A DNA stretch of 64,000 nucleotides from Seiridium cupressi (lineage: Eukaryota; Ascomycota; Sordariomycetes; Amphisphaeriales; Sporocadaceae): NCBI GenBank assembly GCA_036674765.1, contig JARVKI010000043.1, positions 186,001-250,000 of the forward strand, in the 5' to 3' direction. This document shows positions 42,490 through 52,504 of this stretch, in pieces. The notes beneath the pieces are model-generated. The model saw only the letters and a program-made list of their open reading frames with translations. It had not been told where the DNA came from and searched no databases. Every line of letters starts with the position of its first letter. Position 1 is the first letter of the stretch. The translations under genes were made by a program, and so were the position numbers.

Positions 42490-44402
42490 CCCTATCGAGA
42501 AATGCTTGCCGAACCTCGTTGAGGTCGCAGCACCATAAGCACTGTTAATGCCTGTTGCCCCCACGTTGAACACATCTTGTGCATTGAGGCCCGGGGGGTC
42601 TTACGCTAGCTTCTTGATAAGAATGTTGTCGAGAACCGAGTTTGTTGGGGAGACACCGTAGGTGCCGGCACCAAACTGAAAGACTATACCAACTGGTTAG
42701 TCGAACTCAAGAACATAATGCATTCCAAAGTATTTGCTGTGGAGACCTACAGATAATGGTAGCCATGGTCATTGACATATCGTCGGGCGAGCTCAAAGTT
42801 TGGCCGACGATAATTGCAGTCTGTATTCCTAGACCTGTTCCTACCCCATAGATAATCTGATATCCAATGATGGGTCCCAGGCTTGTAGTCAGCCAAACGT
42901 GTAGTACAGTCCTACACCCAGGGTCTGCAGGATGGCTCCAGCAATTAGGAATGGTTGATAGATACCAATTTTACCGACGACCACAAGAGTGAGAAACGTA
43001 ACAGTGGATGCATCGAAGGTTTAGCGGCTTTTAAGGTAGTGGTTTAGACAGCTAAGCTTACAGGTACACAAAATCGTGGGAATAAACTTCAACCCGCTGG
43101 CCATTGGAGAATCGCCATTTATCACTTGGGAGTATATGGGCAGACTATAATACAGCGATTGGTTCCCATATATCATACTAATCAATCAATACCAGGCAGT
43201 TTTGAAGCAAAAGCAGGAAAGAAATGCTCACAAAAAGATGAAGCCGCAGCATACAGCTACAGTCCTATCCCTCATAATACGATAGACAACTAAGGCTTTG
43301 TCTCCCTGATACCACTCGTTTATGGCGAACGCGATGGACATGACAAACCATCCTGCCAGCAATCCAATGGCACCTGCCGAGTTCCAGGCCTTGAAGACGG
43401 CTTCGTACTGCGTTGCCAGGATGAAGCAAACTAGAGAGGAAACAAGCAGAACAGTCCCTATGGGGTCGAATTGCAGAGCGATTTGCGCCCAGGAAAGTTT
43501 TCCAACCATCTCCTTCGAATGCTCATGGGTGTGGAAGAAGAGCAGCAAGCAGACAACGGCTACCCCTCCGATAGGTAAGTTGATGTAGAAACACCACCGC
43601 CAAGACACATTGCTGGTGAAGGCACCGCCTAGCAACGGGCCTGCCACGCTCGCTAGCATGAATACATTACCTAGCAAGCCGGTTATAGCGGGCACTCTAG
43701 CGGGCCGAACTATAAAACTTGCAATGGTATAGCAGCCTCCTGTGATTCCTGCGGCGCCCAGGCCCTGGACCGCGCGTCCAATGATTAGGGCCAGGGAGCT
43801 TGTCGCAACACCACAGACGAGGGACCCGATCTCGAATACGGATACCGAACAGAGGAAGGACCATTTCAATAGAAAGTAGATATATGCTTTACCCCAATGG
43901 AATTGGAAAACGGCGAGGGTGAGCGCAAAAGAGGATCCGTACCAGCCAACGTCGGCAGTGGAGTGAAACCCGGTCGTTATGCTAGGAGCAACTGTTCCTA
44001 TAATACCCTGAGAGACTAATATCAACACGCCAGTCCACGGAATCCAATGTGATGCAAATCAATGGCAAGTAAACAAAGGCACAGAGAAACGACTAAACGT
44101 AAAAGAAAAACTCAATACCATGTCGAGAGCGCTCTAGCACGAAAGTCAGCAAGGGATGAGGTGAGTCAATGGGTTGCGTGGTATACCAAGAAGAACGAAA
44201 GTACTAGACCTAGGATAATGATCTTGAGCTTTAGACATGTTGGATATTCGATCTCGTCGGCGTCCTGATGTGTGTCCAATTTCTGTCCTGGACTTGTTAT
44301 CTGTTTCTCAGCTGTCGCAGCCTCTTGGCTTGAACTCCTACTACCAGGCAAAATAGTTTGGGAACCCGTTTTTGTTGTTGAGAACTGTCGATTAAGATGC
44401 AA
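42490..44402 (-). pseudogene. MFS drug-efflux transporter (DHA2-like), decayed
   Basis: The N-terminal exon (44402-44218) ends in a first membrane helix (LKLKIIILGLVLSFFL) but lacks an ATG: the first codon is TTG, after GATTCGCAACGGCA. A tiny exon gives SALDM, then GIIGTVAPSITT, DVGWYGSSFALTLA, GRAVQGLGAAGITGGCYTIA and SWRWCFYINLPIGGVAVVCL, the hallmark blocks of 14-helix exporters. The frame is clean to 43228. Farther on, SLYYSLPIYSQVINGDSPMA, KIGIYQPFLIAGAILQTLG, GQTLSSPDDMSMTMATII and FQFGAGTYGVSPTNSVLDN are spread over three frames. There is a break after YYTFG and a TAA after IKKLA. The C-terminus cannot be completed. An intact version would export a toxin or metabolite. Confidence 0.75.
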
Positions 44403-44419
44403 TGCCGTTGCGAATCATG

Positions 44420-45200
44420 CGAAGGCCGCAGGTTGAATACGAAATGTGCAGTGGTCCTCAACACCTCGAGTTTGTTACCGGCCTCACTGGATCTGGCGTA
44501 AGCATGTAAATGTAGATCAAACATTGAGAACGGCCGAGTAGCTGGAAACGATTGAAGTTTCAAGAGGTGGTCATTTATATCTTTACCTAGTAGGCGCTAG
44601 TGATGTCAGCCCTTCCTACCTTTTCAAGTCCTCACTAACTCTCGCTCACGTATCTACGTCTATAACAGACGTTACCACCCGATGTCCAATGTATACCAGC
44701 GTAAATCACAAGGAGGAGAAAGCAGTTCATTCAAGTACTGTTACCTTAGAGCACACCAAACCCCGGCCGACTTCCAAGTCACTATTCATAGCTGTTACAA
44801 AATTTCGAAAGTACTACTGGTAACCTATGGTCGCTTCTAATACCCACAAAATGGCTCGGATAGTCGGGTAATTTTTACTCATTCAATGTAGTAGGTTGGA
44901 CTGTGCAGTCCTAGTCTCGAGGCAGAAAAGCACGGTACGCGGCGCATGTACCTCGGGTCGTTCGCTAAAAGGACCCGACGAGCCAATCAATTGGTAATCA
45001 AAGAATCGGCTCAGCCGCAGTCGCACACATGCGTAGGTTACTGGATTTCGAATTCATGCTGCATCAATGATTGCTTAAACTCAAGTGATCGTAGTGATAG
45101 GACAACCACTTAATCGCAGGGGTCTGGTGCAATACCAGCATGTCAACGCAGAATCTAGCTAGCCCCTAGCAATCTCGCGACCGTCCGACAAGACCGACAG
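44420..45200. other. Intergenic / promoter region
   Basis: About 0.8 kb between the transporter remnant (-) and the AflR-C-like ORF (+). The word tcggctcagccgcag near 45007 is a small palindrome of the CGG type that zinc-cluster proteins can bind, but this is speculative. Confidence 0.3.
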
Positions 45201-45206
45201 CCAGGC

Positions 45207-45830
45207 ATGGCAAATTTCTCTTCTGACGGGCATGTTCCTTGCTCGTGCGATTTCCAGCACAAGCCTTCCCCCCTCATTGATGAGATTAGTGGAGTCGCCG
45301 ATGGACTGAACGCGGCATCTCCACTCGCACAACCACGATCCATCTCTCTAGATGATGCACTGCTCCTTGGTCGTCGTCTGGCTCTGGAGTGGGAGCGCGC
45401 GAACGGGTGTTTCAACGTGGAAGATCACCTTGATCAGGCGGCACTGCGAATCATGGCCAACATCATTGAGAAAATACTCAAACTATACGAAGTATTGTTG
45501 GAGAGTGCATTATCCAATCAACAGTCGCATGCCACAGCGCAAACTGGCAACTTATCACAGCCCGCAGGTCAAAGTCATCCTCCACGACTTCAGCTGACTG
45601 TGGTCCCGACTTCTCTTGGGTCGCTGAGGCTCAATGAAGAGGAGGGGTGCATAGTCGCCCAAGAAGCGCTGCGTCATATGATAGCAAGGCTCGGTGACAT
45701 GTTGGAAGACGTTGAGGAGGAAAGCTCACATGTGAAAGACGACGATAATGACAGTAAAGCGAAGGTTCGTGAAGATGTCAAAAGGGCACGGGACTTAATG
45801 CTAAGATTGCTGGGGCGCATTCCAAAATAG
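45207..45830 (+). CDS. AflR C-terminal-region-like protein without zinc cluster, 207 aa
   Basis: Uninterrupted frame with a proper ATG. The pattern matches the C-terminal 'aflatoxin regulatory protein' region: CSCDFQHKPSPLIDEISGVA at the start, two helices with a conserved Cys (EWERANGCFNVEDHLDQAAL, MANIIEKILKLYEVLLESAL), then LRLNEEEGCIVAQEALRHMI and ARLGDMLEDVEEES. It finishes with a basic helix (RARDLMLRLLGRIPK). There is no CxxC zinc cluster anywhere upstream in frame, so it cannot bind DNA the usual way. It might act as a partner or decoy for the regulator at 45972-47399, with which it is convergent (141 bp between stops), or be the surviving 3' half of a second regulator. The domain assignment is from memory of the family, not a search. 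Confidence 0.55.
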   Translation: MANFSSDGHVPCSCDFQHKPSPLIDEISGVADGLNAASPLAQPRSISLDDALLLGRRLALEWERANGCFNVEDHLDQAALRIMANIIEKILKLYEVLLESALSNQQSHATAQTGNLSQPAGQSHPPRLQLTVVPTSLGSLRLNEEEGCIVAQEALRHMIARLGDMLEDVEEESSHVKDDDNDSKAKVREDVKRARDLMLRLLGRIPK

Positions 45831-45971
45831 GGATTGAGGTGGTGTTCCAGAATGAGTCTGTTGTGAGATACAAGACAGGATGCGGCAGAAATAGCACTGA
45901 ACCCCGACCAATCTGCCTCAGACGAACAGAAACACGAAGGGAATCCTGATCATTCGATCTATACGACCCCA

Positions 45972-47399
45972 TCAACCAGTGAGATCTAATCTTCCCAGGA
46001 GCGATTCTACCCGTAGATACAACTCGCGGACTGACTGTCCTACAGCCCCGCTCGCGAAACCGCTGCTGCTATCCACACTCAGCGCATTCCCTTGTGTATG
46101 AGACGGTAGTACCTCATCTCCTTCTATTCCCGTCACACGCTTTATGTCTCCTAACATGGCCAATAATCCCAGCATCCGTCCTTTGAGAATTCTACGAAGC
46201 GCTCGCGATTTGACTTCGTCGCTAACTCCGAACCTTCCAATTTGCAGCGGGCGGTTCGCCTCTGGGAATGCGCACGTAGAGGTGCAGTCCACCAGACTGC
46301 GCATAAGACGCTTTCCATGTCGCGTGCTCGGACAGAGAACTTCAGGAGGCGGTCCCGCGAAGTATTGGAGCGCGATGCTGGCACGCTGGAATAGCTCTTC
46401 GAGTAGATTTATTACCCTTTCGGCAAGAAGACAGAGGACAAGTAAGACAGGGCGGGAAGACGAGAGACACGGGCGCACTGTATAGGTACCGTCTACTATA
46501 GTGTCTGAAGGGCTGTGAGTTCGGCATGCAAAGATACGTTCCTTGACGGTTTGTAAGTCGCTTTCTGCTCGTAATGTAAAGTCGATGGGTGCTGGGTGAT
46601 CAGGCGGCTTCGAGGCTAATGCGCTTTCTATTTGGGTGAGACTACTCAGTAGAATGACATAGCAATCCGACTTGCGGTCCGATGTATCGAACGTGGTAGT
46701 GAACTGATGTTTGTGAAGCGCGTCAGATGTCATGTTATCATCTCTATAGTGATCATGATCTGGGATGTTTTCGGTAACGGTGTCGGTGGAAGTCCATGGG
46801 TTGTTGATCTCTAGATTCTGTGCATAGGCATCCTCAAGCGGCCAGGTGATTGGGATATCCTGAAACGGCTGAAATCGTTCTAGCCAGTTGCCTGCGCAAT
46901 AAGAAGTTGGATCGACACTACCTTCACCAGATGACACTAATTCCGAGCTTGGAATATCGCCTGGGAGAACATCCAAGCACGTGATCATTCCAGATTCGTG
47001 AGTACTGAGACCTTTCCCCGTACTAGTTTCATCACCTTCTCCTTGATTCACCACATTCCCATGAGTCCCTCTTGTATCTTCGTATACACTGATACGACCG
47101 TTGGGAGTTAGTGGTTGAGGTAGCGTCACGCCTGGGACTGGGCCTGATTCCAAGTTTGATATCCTTGTAGTACTAGCTGAAGACTGGTAGTAACGGGCTT
47201 CTGGGCGTACTCCTGCGCCTGGTGCGCTGTCATCTTTCGTAGTCGTCGATGCAACCCTTTTCCTTGGGCGTCCTATAGTCCTCAATGGGCTGTAGATACA
47301 GTTCAGCCCTTTCCTCGCGCATCGCTGGCATGTCGGCTTTGCCTGGCTGCATTTCACTTTCGTTTCCTGACAGCTGTCGCAAGATGAACGGTACTTCAT
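45972..47399 (-). CDS. AflR-type Zn2Cys6 regulator, 475 aa
   Basis: Pathway-specific activators of this kind switch on polyketide clusters. The zinc cluster is at the extreme N-terminus with Cys 7, 10, 17, 24, 27 and 34 (CDSCQETKVKCSQAKPTCQR...C). It is followed by an AT-hook-like GRPRKR (residues 43-48), as in AflR relatives. After a long Ser/Thr/Gly-rich linker, the C-terminal region shows the AflR helical fold (CYVILLSSLTQIESALAS, LCLLAERVINLLEELFQ, LQIGRFGVSDEVKSRALRRI). Single exon, no lesion. Neighbours are an AflR-C-like ORF, a broken DHA2 exporter and a frameshifted aldo-keto reductase, but no synthase, so its original cluster appears to be lost. Confidence 0.85.
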   Translation of the reverse strand: MKYRSSCDSCQETKVKCSQAKPTCQRCARKGLNCIYSPLRTIGRPRKRVASTTTKDDSAPGAGVRPEARYYQSSASTTRISNLESGPVPGVTLPQPLTPNGRISVYEDTRGTHGNVVNQGEGDETSTGKGLSTHESGMITCLDVLPGDIPSSELVSSGEGSVDPTSYCAGNWLERFQPFQDIPITWPLEDAYAQNLEINNPWTSTDTVTENIPDHDHYRDDNMTSDALHKHQFTTTFDTSDRKSDCYVILLSSLTQIESALASKPPDHPAPIDFTLRAESDLQTVKERIFACRTHSPSDTIVDGTYTVRPCLSSSRPVLLVLCLLAERVINLLEELFQRASIALQYFAGPPPEVLCPSTRHGKRLMRSLVDCTSTCAFPEANRPLQIGRFGVSDEVKSRALRRILKGRMLGLLAMLGDIKRVTGIEGDEVLPSHTQGNALSVDSSSGFASGAVGQSVRELYLRVESLLGRLDLTG

Positions 47400-47404
47400 A
47401 GCTC

Positions 47405-48175
47405 AACCTAGCGACTTGATTGTCGATCCTCTGTCGATAATCGTGAGTCCTAGGAGGCCAAGGCAGCGCAATTCGAAATGCCGCGTGATAAGAGAGACTC
47501 GAACAGTGAGATTACCAATCCTGAATCCATGTCAGCTACGCCCCGCTACGCCGCACAAAGTACTGCAAATGCACATATTACCGATATATGGGTATTCAAC
47601 TATCCTCCAGTAATGCAACACCTTGGAATGTTTATTATTCAGCCAGGCGATGTTGAAAAAACGAACAGTATTACCCTATTCTGGGAGGCCGAATTTATTC
47701 TGGCTGTGCCATTCGTGCAAATAAGGTAATATATTGGCTACTATAGTCTTCGGCCAGTTCATGCCTGCAATAAAGCTATGCAAATACCACATATAATTAT
47801 GCTAATAACAAGCTATTAACCCATTTAAACGATTGATAAAGTCAAGCATACCTAGCGAGTTTAGTGTTCTCGATATAAATTTAAAATCTGCAGAGTAGAA
47901 TAATAACTCATTATAGAGCAAATACAATGCGTTTATTTTTATCGAAAAGTTACATTTTGAAACACTCGAATTTGAATTGCGATGTTGTACTAATTGCAGG
48001 TCTAGTTCTCTTGTGGTCCTAGCCACTCACTAACACCTGGTACCGGGAATATTATTCAGGTCGAACTTAGAGGTACTTCAGGCAGGCTTGATACACTGTC
48101 GCTATCGAATGAATGCACAGCTCGACCAGTCTGAACCAGCATTATCAAAGCGCGGTGAGACAGAGAGACTCTTGA
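47405..48175. other. Intergenic
   Basis: Promoter side of the AflR-type gene. An 83-codon plus frame at 47478 has no motif. The DNA is AT-leaning after 47750. Confidence 0.35.
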
Positions 48176-48179
48176 CATG

Positions 48180-48670
48180 AGTAGGCTTTCTCAAGCATTA
48201 AAGCAGTTGGACGTGTAGGATATCCATATGGGCATCACGTTTTACGCTAGTAATAAAGTTAGAAAGGGCAAGATGATAAATGCTGCAGGTGAGCTTTCCG
48301 TATACACAGCTTTCCGTGCGATTGATTTATCACCCATTCACCGACTCAAGTACTGATAATGTTGTGCAGGCTTCGAACGACTTTTCAAATTGAGGCTTCC
48401 GGAATCCTTCCGATCTAGTTGGCATAGTACGGCGAGGAAATACGTGACCTGCATCCCGAATGCGCAGCCAAGATGTCATGGACTGGGCGAGGATCTGCGG
48501 TATCATATTGCGATACGCATTGCACATAGATCTCCCACTTGATAGAGAGCGGGTATCTCTACAGCCTTACTCGGGCTGGCAGGGGGCCGAAATACTTCAT
48601 TGAAGTCAAAGCCGTTCCTGGTCCATGCGAGGCGGAATTATACATGAGCATGAGCCAATTCAAGAAGGTA
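48180..48670 (+). pseudogene. DUF3883 / NO VEIN C-terminal-type domain remnant
   Basis: Readable in order are KGKMINAAG, a likely intron (GTGAGC at about 48290 to TTGTGCAG at 48371), then FERLFKLRLPESFRSSWHST and ARKYVT. A frame change follows, then HPECAAKMSWTGRGSA, a TAG at 48508-48510, ISHLIESGYLYSL, GPKYFIEVKAVPGPCEAELY and MSMSQFKK at a GTAAGT donor. The E-V-K...C...F/L-Y-M-S motif is typical of DUF3883, a nuclease-like fold found at the end of large fungal ATPase proteins. The rest of such a protein is absent. Non-functional relic. Confidence 0.55.
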
Positions 48671-48930
48671 AGTTCAGCTACGCACAGACCAAAGGGCAAA
48701 TAGCAACACCTCCACTGCGGCATAGGGGGTCTACTGACTCATCCCGACGCTCGGGCGCGGCCCCATATGTATAGCTTTTTGACGCTAATGAAAAGAACCG
48801 TATCGTAATTTCCGTCTCAGCGGCTTTACTGAGTGCTCCTCTGTATATTAGTTTATTGGCTAACAATCAAGCCTGAGGGCGCATCCAACACTGGCGATGT
48901 GGTGAGCAAGCACGACAGAAACACCCAGTG

Positions 48931-49640
48931 CTACGTGACTTTTCCCCGCCGTAGACTAAGAGTCTGTGGGTATACTATAAAACTTTTGATCTTGGGATAA
49001 TTTCGGAGGCGCTGAGAAATAACGGCATGGAATTCTCTCTGTGATTTGCAGTATACTTCGCAATTCGGTGTTCGTAAATCAGTGTACAGTAGGATGGCAT
49101 GTCTGATCTCTGGTGGTAGATCGAAGAAGCGGGAACCCTGCTGTCCAAATCTCGGATCAACAGGCCCTTCGGCATGATTCACCAGGTTCTGAGCTAGGCT
49201 ACTCAATGAGTCGTGCCTGTACTTTTGAAGACGTATCTGGCAATCATTGAGGCAGCCGGGAAAATCCAGGAAGGGTTTTAGAACGGCGGAAGTACTATTC
49301 CTTTTGCCGGTGTCGCAGATCAAACTTAAGTTTAATTTAGGGCTTTGCGCAGAGGACAGGATATGGATTGCGGCGTGCCGCCAACAAGTTATGCATTTGC
49401 TGCTGAGAAGGGTCGAAGCACTAAAACACATTGGTCGAATCATCGTCGAACAGAGGCTCTTGCACGTGTAGGTGAACGAATAGGCTTTTCAGACTGCGGG
49501 AGTCTGAAGGCGTAAGGGTCTGGAGGAATTTGAGCCCAGTTTCCGGAAACTCGTGAGATCCGACGAATGTATTCTATGCGTAAACTAAGCTTTTGACTTC
49601 TGGCGAGATTTCTTTCGAGTCTGTCAGCAATCTCTAAGCG
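48931..49640 (-). pseudogene. F-box/LRR-like gene remnant
   Basis: The clearest part reads VLKPFLDFPGCLNDCQIRLQ and SRFFDLPPEIRHAILLYTDL, the LPxEI(R/L)xxIL motif of F-box-like fungal proteins, followed by RTPNCEVYC. Upstream on the same strand, other frames give DRLERNLARSQKLSLRIEYI and SDSRSLKSLFVHLHVQEPLF, fitting the N-terminal half of such a protein, with stops and frame changes between. The usual Cys/Trp-rich C-terminus after the TDL motif is missing. It is a decayed copy. Confidence 0.45.
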
Positions 49641-49644
49641 GTCC

Positions 49645-50220
49645 GAAATCTATCCTCTTCGATCGAGCTGAAATGAGAATAGTAGGAGCGTTCCCTTCCT
49701 GGAAACTCCTGTTTCAGTGTTCCGTGTTCTGCGGCGAGCGAAGAATAATACGCAGGACTTGATCTGCATCAACCAGATCATCTGATATGGTCCTAACTTA
49801 CAACCCCCAGGTCAGATCGTCATCGCTGCGCTCCAACCAAACTCGTACTTCAACTTCTGTTTAGCTGTATTGTGACGCGTAATCTTTATACAAAAAGAGA
49901 TCTACCCCAAGCATCACATTGCGAGAGCCGGCGTTAACTGAAGGTGTCTCTGTGGGGACTAAAGGATCACAACCTCGAATAACGGGACGGAAGCCCTTGA
50001 TCACCCCCAGCCCCACTCTGGGTAAGAAAGACCTTACAATCTCAACTGGTTTTGGTCCAAGTATAACTGACACTAAGAATTGCAGAGTATATAGCCGAAC
50101 CTCTGCTTGAGGCCAATCATGCACAATCGTCTGGACCCTTCCCGCCTGCGTTCAACTAACAGGGTCAGGTTACACTCGAGGCCAGAACGTCATCTTTACA
50201 TGTGGATACTGATGAGAACT
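49645..50220. other. Intergenic
   Basis: Overlapping short ORFs on both strands around 49861-50124. No motif. Confidence 0.3.
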
Positions 50221-50225
50221 ACACA

Positions 50226-51092
50226 GGTGGTCTGTGCGGCTCTCTCTTTAGCTAGTCCTCATGGCAGGAGAGCAGGAGCCTCCCTCCTTCTCCTCCACCA
50301 CAATACACTCACATTTCTCCCGTATTGCACCCCCATCAGATACTGTTACAGGTACGGCGCTCTATTCCTCTATATCGACTGATATTTCTACATTTTGCCC
50401 TGCGCCAACAGTCAACAAGGCCAGAGGCTGGGACAATACGACATCTTCCTTCGGAGGGGCTCGGTACATAGGCAGTTCGGGTATGCTTGAAAAAGATGGC
50501 AAAATCCTTGTCTCCGTCGAATTTAGTCCTTACGACGACAGCCAGATACTGAAGGCGGTGATCAAGACAGACGCTACAGCACTCCAAGCTGCGCCCCTGG
50601 GAAAAAAACTATTGCACAGCAAAATACGATATATTAGAGGCGCGCCTGGAAACTTTGCAGGTGGTCCCCATCCATGTTTAAGACAGACCGTCCGTACAAT
50701 GAATCCGAATCAGAGACCTGGTGTAATGGTGTCGGTAAGTGTCTTCCGTGTGCCAAACAAACATGTGACCGTAATTGCCCAAATGCCAATATTATATCCG
50801 TAAAGGCTTCGCCGGACCTTACTACTACAACCTTTGGTGGAAATTTCAAGAACACGTCGGCGCATCAGAGTATTTGGACGCTCATTTTGAATTTCACGAA
50901 GGTGCAGGTAGAGATTCTTTCTGCGATATGTTAGAGTCTATACTTGATTCACTTGCCGCATCGACACCTGAGTTCGCCGTCGCAGATATGGAACTGGGAG
51001 AGGCGGTCAAGGTTGGCCGTGGTTGCGCGGAAGGTAATAAAGAATGCCTTGTTAAATCGAACGAAAATAAGCGTGCTATTCTCCTTAATTAA
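50226..51092 (+). CDS. Spliced gene of unknown function, 3' part well supported
   Basis: The last two exons are convincing. The exon ending at 50734 reads MFKTDRPYNESESETWCNGV. A 71-bp intron (50735-50805, GTAAGT...AAAG) then joins it in frame to GFAGPYYYNLWWKFQEHVGA, SEYLDAHFEFHEGAGRDSFC and a helical tail (DMLESILDSLA, ADMELGEAVKVGRGC). The 5' part is less clear. The frame at 50261-50660 is rich in Ser/Thr (SSTTIHSHFS, STDISTFCPAPT), as in secreted fungal proteins. How it connects (perhaps donor at 50461, acceptor before 50662) is uncertain, and I see no firm signal peptide. The stop lies just before a RIP-mutated repeat, so the C-terminus may have been altered by insertion. I cannot name a family. 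Confidence 0.45.
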
Positions 51093-51104
51093 TACTCAAT
51101 ATAA

Positions 51105-52500
51105 AGGAACGTATATATATTAATATAACAAATATATTATCGTTGAAATAAATTTTAAAATAATATATTAATATTAAATTTATATCAATTAAATATATAA
51201 TATTGTCACGGCACCAAGACGCCACTAAGGCGTTAGCGGCACGGCGCTTACAAAAAGCCGTCACACTAGCTGTAACGAATATACTATCGTCAGGATAAAC
51301 CTTAGGATAATACACTGGTATTAGGTTTATGCTAACAGGGTACGTGATGTAGAATAGGAATACTGAGTCTTGAAAATAAGAATATAATCGTTAAGGCTTG
51401 ATAGGCCTCACCTATGGGTAGATAGATGCTTAGATTGATCACTGAAGTAATGACTGTCTATGTAATGCTAGGGAATCCAATCCTTATTATATCCATTCAT
51501 TCCTCCACTGATGTTGGTCGGATCTATGGATCTGCTCCAGATCCCTAGATCCTTTTGTCCCTGGATCTGTGCCTCTGCTCCAGATCCCCAGATCTTGTCA
51601 CGTGACTATGTTCTGTCCTGACACCTGTCGGTCCCTGTGTCAGTTGTATTAATGTGGGGATCCTGGTCCCTTGCTTGGGTCAGGTTTGTAACACTAGCCT
51701 AGAACTTAGTTTTCTCCTTTCTTCTTCGTGCAACAACAATATACCAAATTACCAGCATATAGGACCGTGACAAATATAAAATAAAAATATTAAATTTTAA
51801 TATATAAAAATATAATTATTTAAATTAATTATTAAAATAATAATTATTATATAAAAAATATTTATATATATATATATATATATTTATATTTATTTATTAA
51901 TTTTATTTATTTATATTTACTTAATAAATAAAATTAATTATATTTAATATATTTTATTAATTATTTAATTTTTAATTAATTTATTATATTAATATTTAAT
52001 ATATTTATTTTTATATAATTATAATTATTTATTTTTAATTATTTATTTATTTTATATTTTATAAAATAAAATTTATTTTATTTTAAAATCCTGTTTAGAT
52101 TTATATTCATAATAATTAAATAATTAAAAAATAATAATAAAAAAGCTTTTTTAATTTTAATTTTAAAAAATTATTTTAATTATATTAAAAACGTATAAAC
52201 CGTATATATTTTTATTATTTATTAAATAAATATATTTAACTATTAATTAATAATAAACTTTATTATTTTAAAATACGGTTTTATTTTATTTAATAAATAA
52301 TTATTATAATATTATTAAAATAGTTTATTTAATAAATAAAATTAATCTTTTTTTAAAAATAATTTTAAAAATTATTATATATATATATATATATAATATA
52401 GATTAGCCACGTTAATAAAGTAGTATATATTATAATTCTTAATTTTAATAATTTAAAACTTAGTTAGCGGGATAGCTGTTACGTGCACCAAGCCCCTTTT
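51105..52500. repeat. RIP-mutated AT-rich relic interrupted by a solo LTR
   Basis: The AT-rich DNA on each side of the LTR (51105-51203 and 51773-52475) reads as one continuous sequence once the LTR and one target copy are removed. That sequence corresponds to the inner part of the LTR itself with C-to-T and G-to-A changes only over the best segment. At 52477 an LTR-start-like sequence appears (tgttacgtgcaccaag against tgtcacggcaccaag in the young LTR). This is therefore an older, heavily mutated copy of the same family. It has no coding capacity. Confidence 0.65.
51204..51772 (+). mobile_element. Solo LTR, 569 bp, with perfect 5-bp target duplication
   Basis: Starts TGTCACGG and ends CCGTGACA, an 8-bp inverted terminal match with the TG...CA ends of LTR retrotransposons. 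It is flanked on both sides by AATAT (51199-51203 and 51773-51777), a perfect 5-bp duplication. Inside are ordinary-composition sequences, including repeated gatct/ggatctg words around 51529-51600 and a pyrimidine-rich end. No internal gag/pol remains, so it arose by recombination between two LTRs. Orientation is unproven. It is much less mutated than the copies around it. Confidence 0.85.
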
Positions 52501-52504
52501 TCTT

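Noticed and set aside
51204..51772. DNA transposon with 8-bp inverted ends
   Set aside because: TG...CA ends, 5-bp duplication, 569-bp length and no long terminal inverted repeat fit a solo LTR better.
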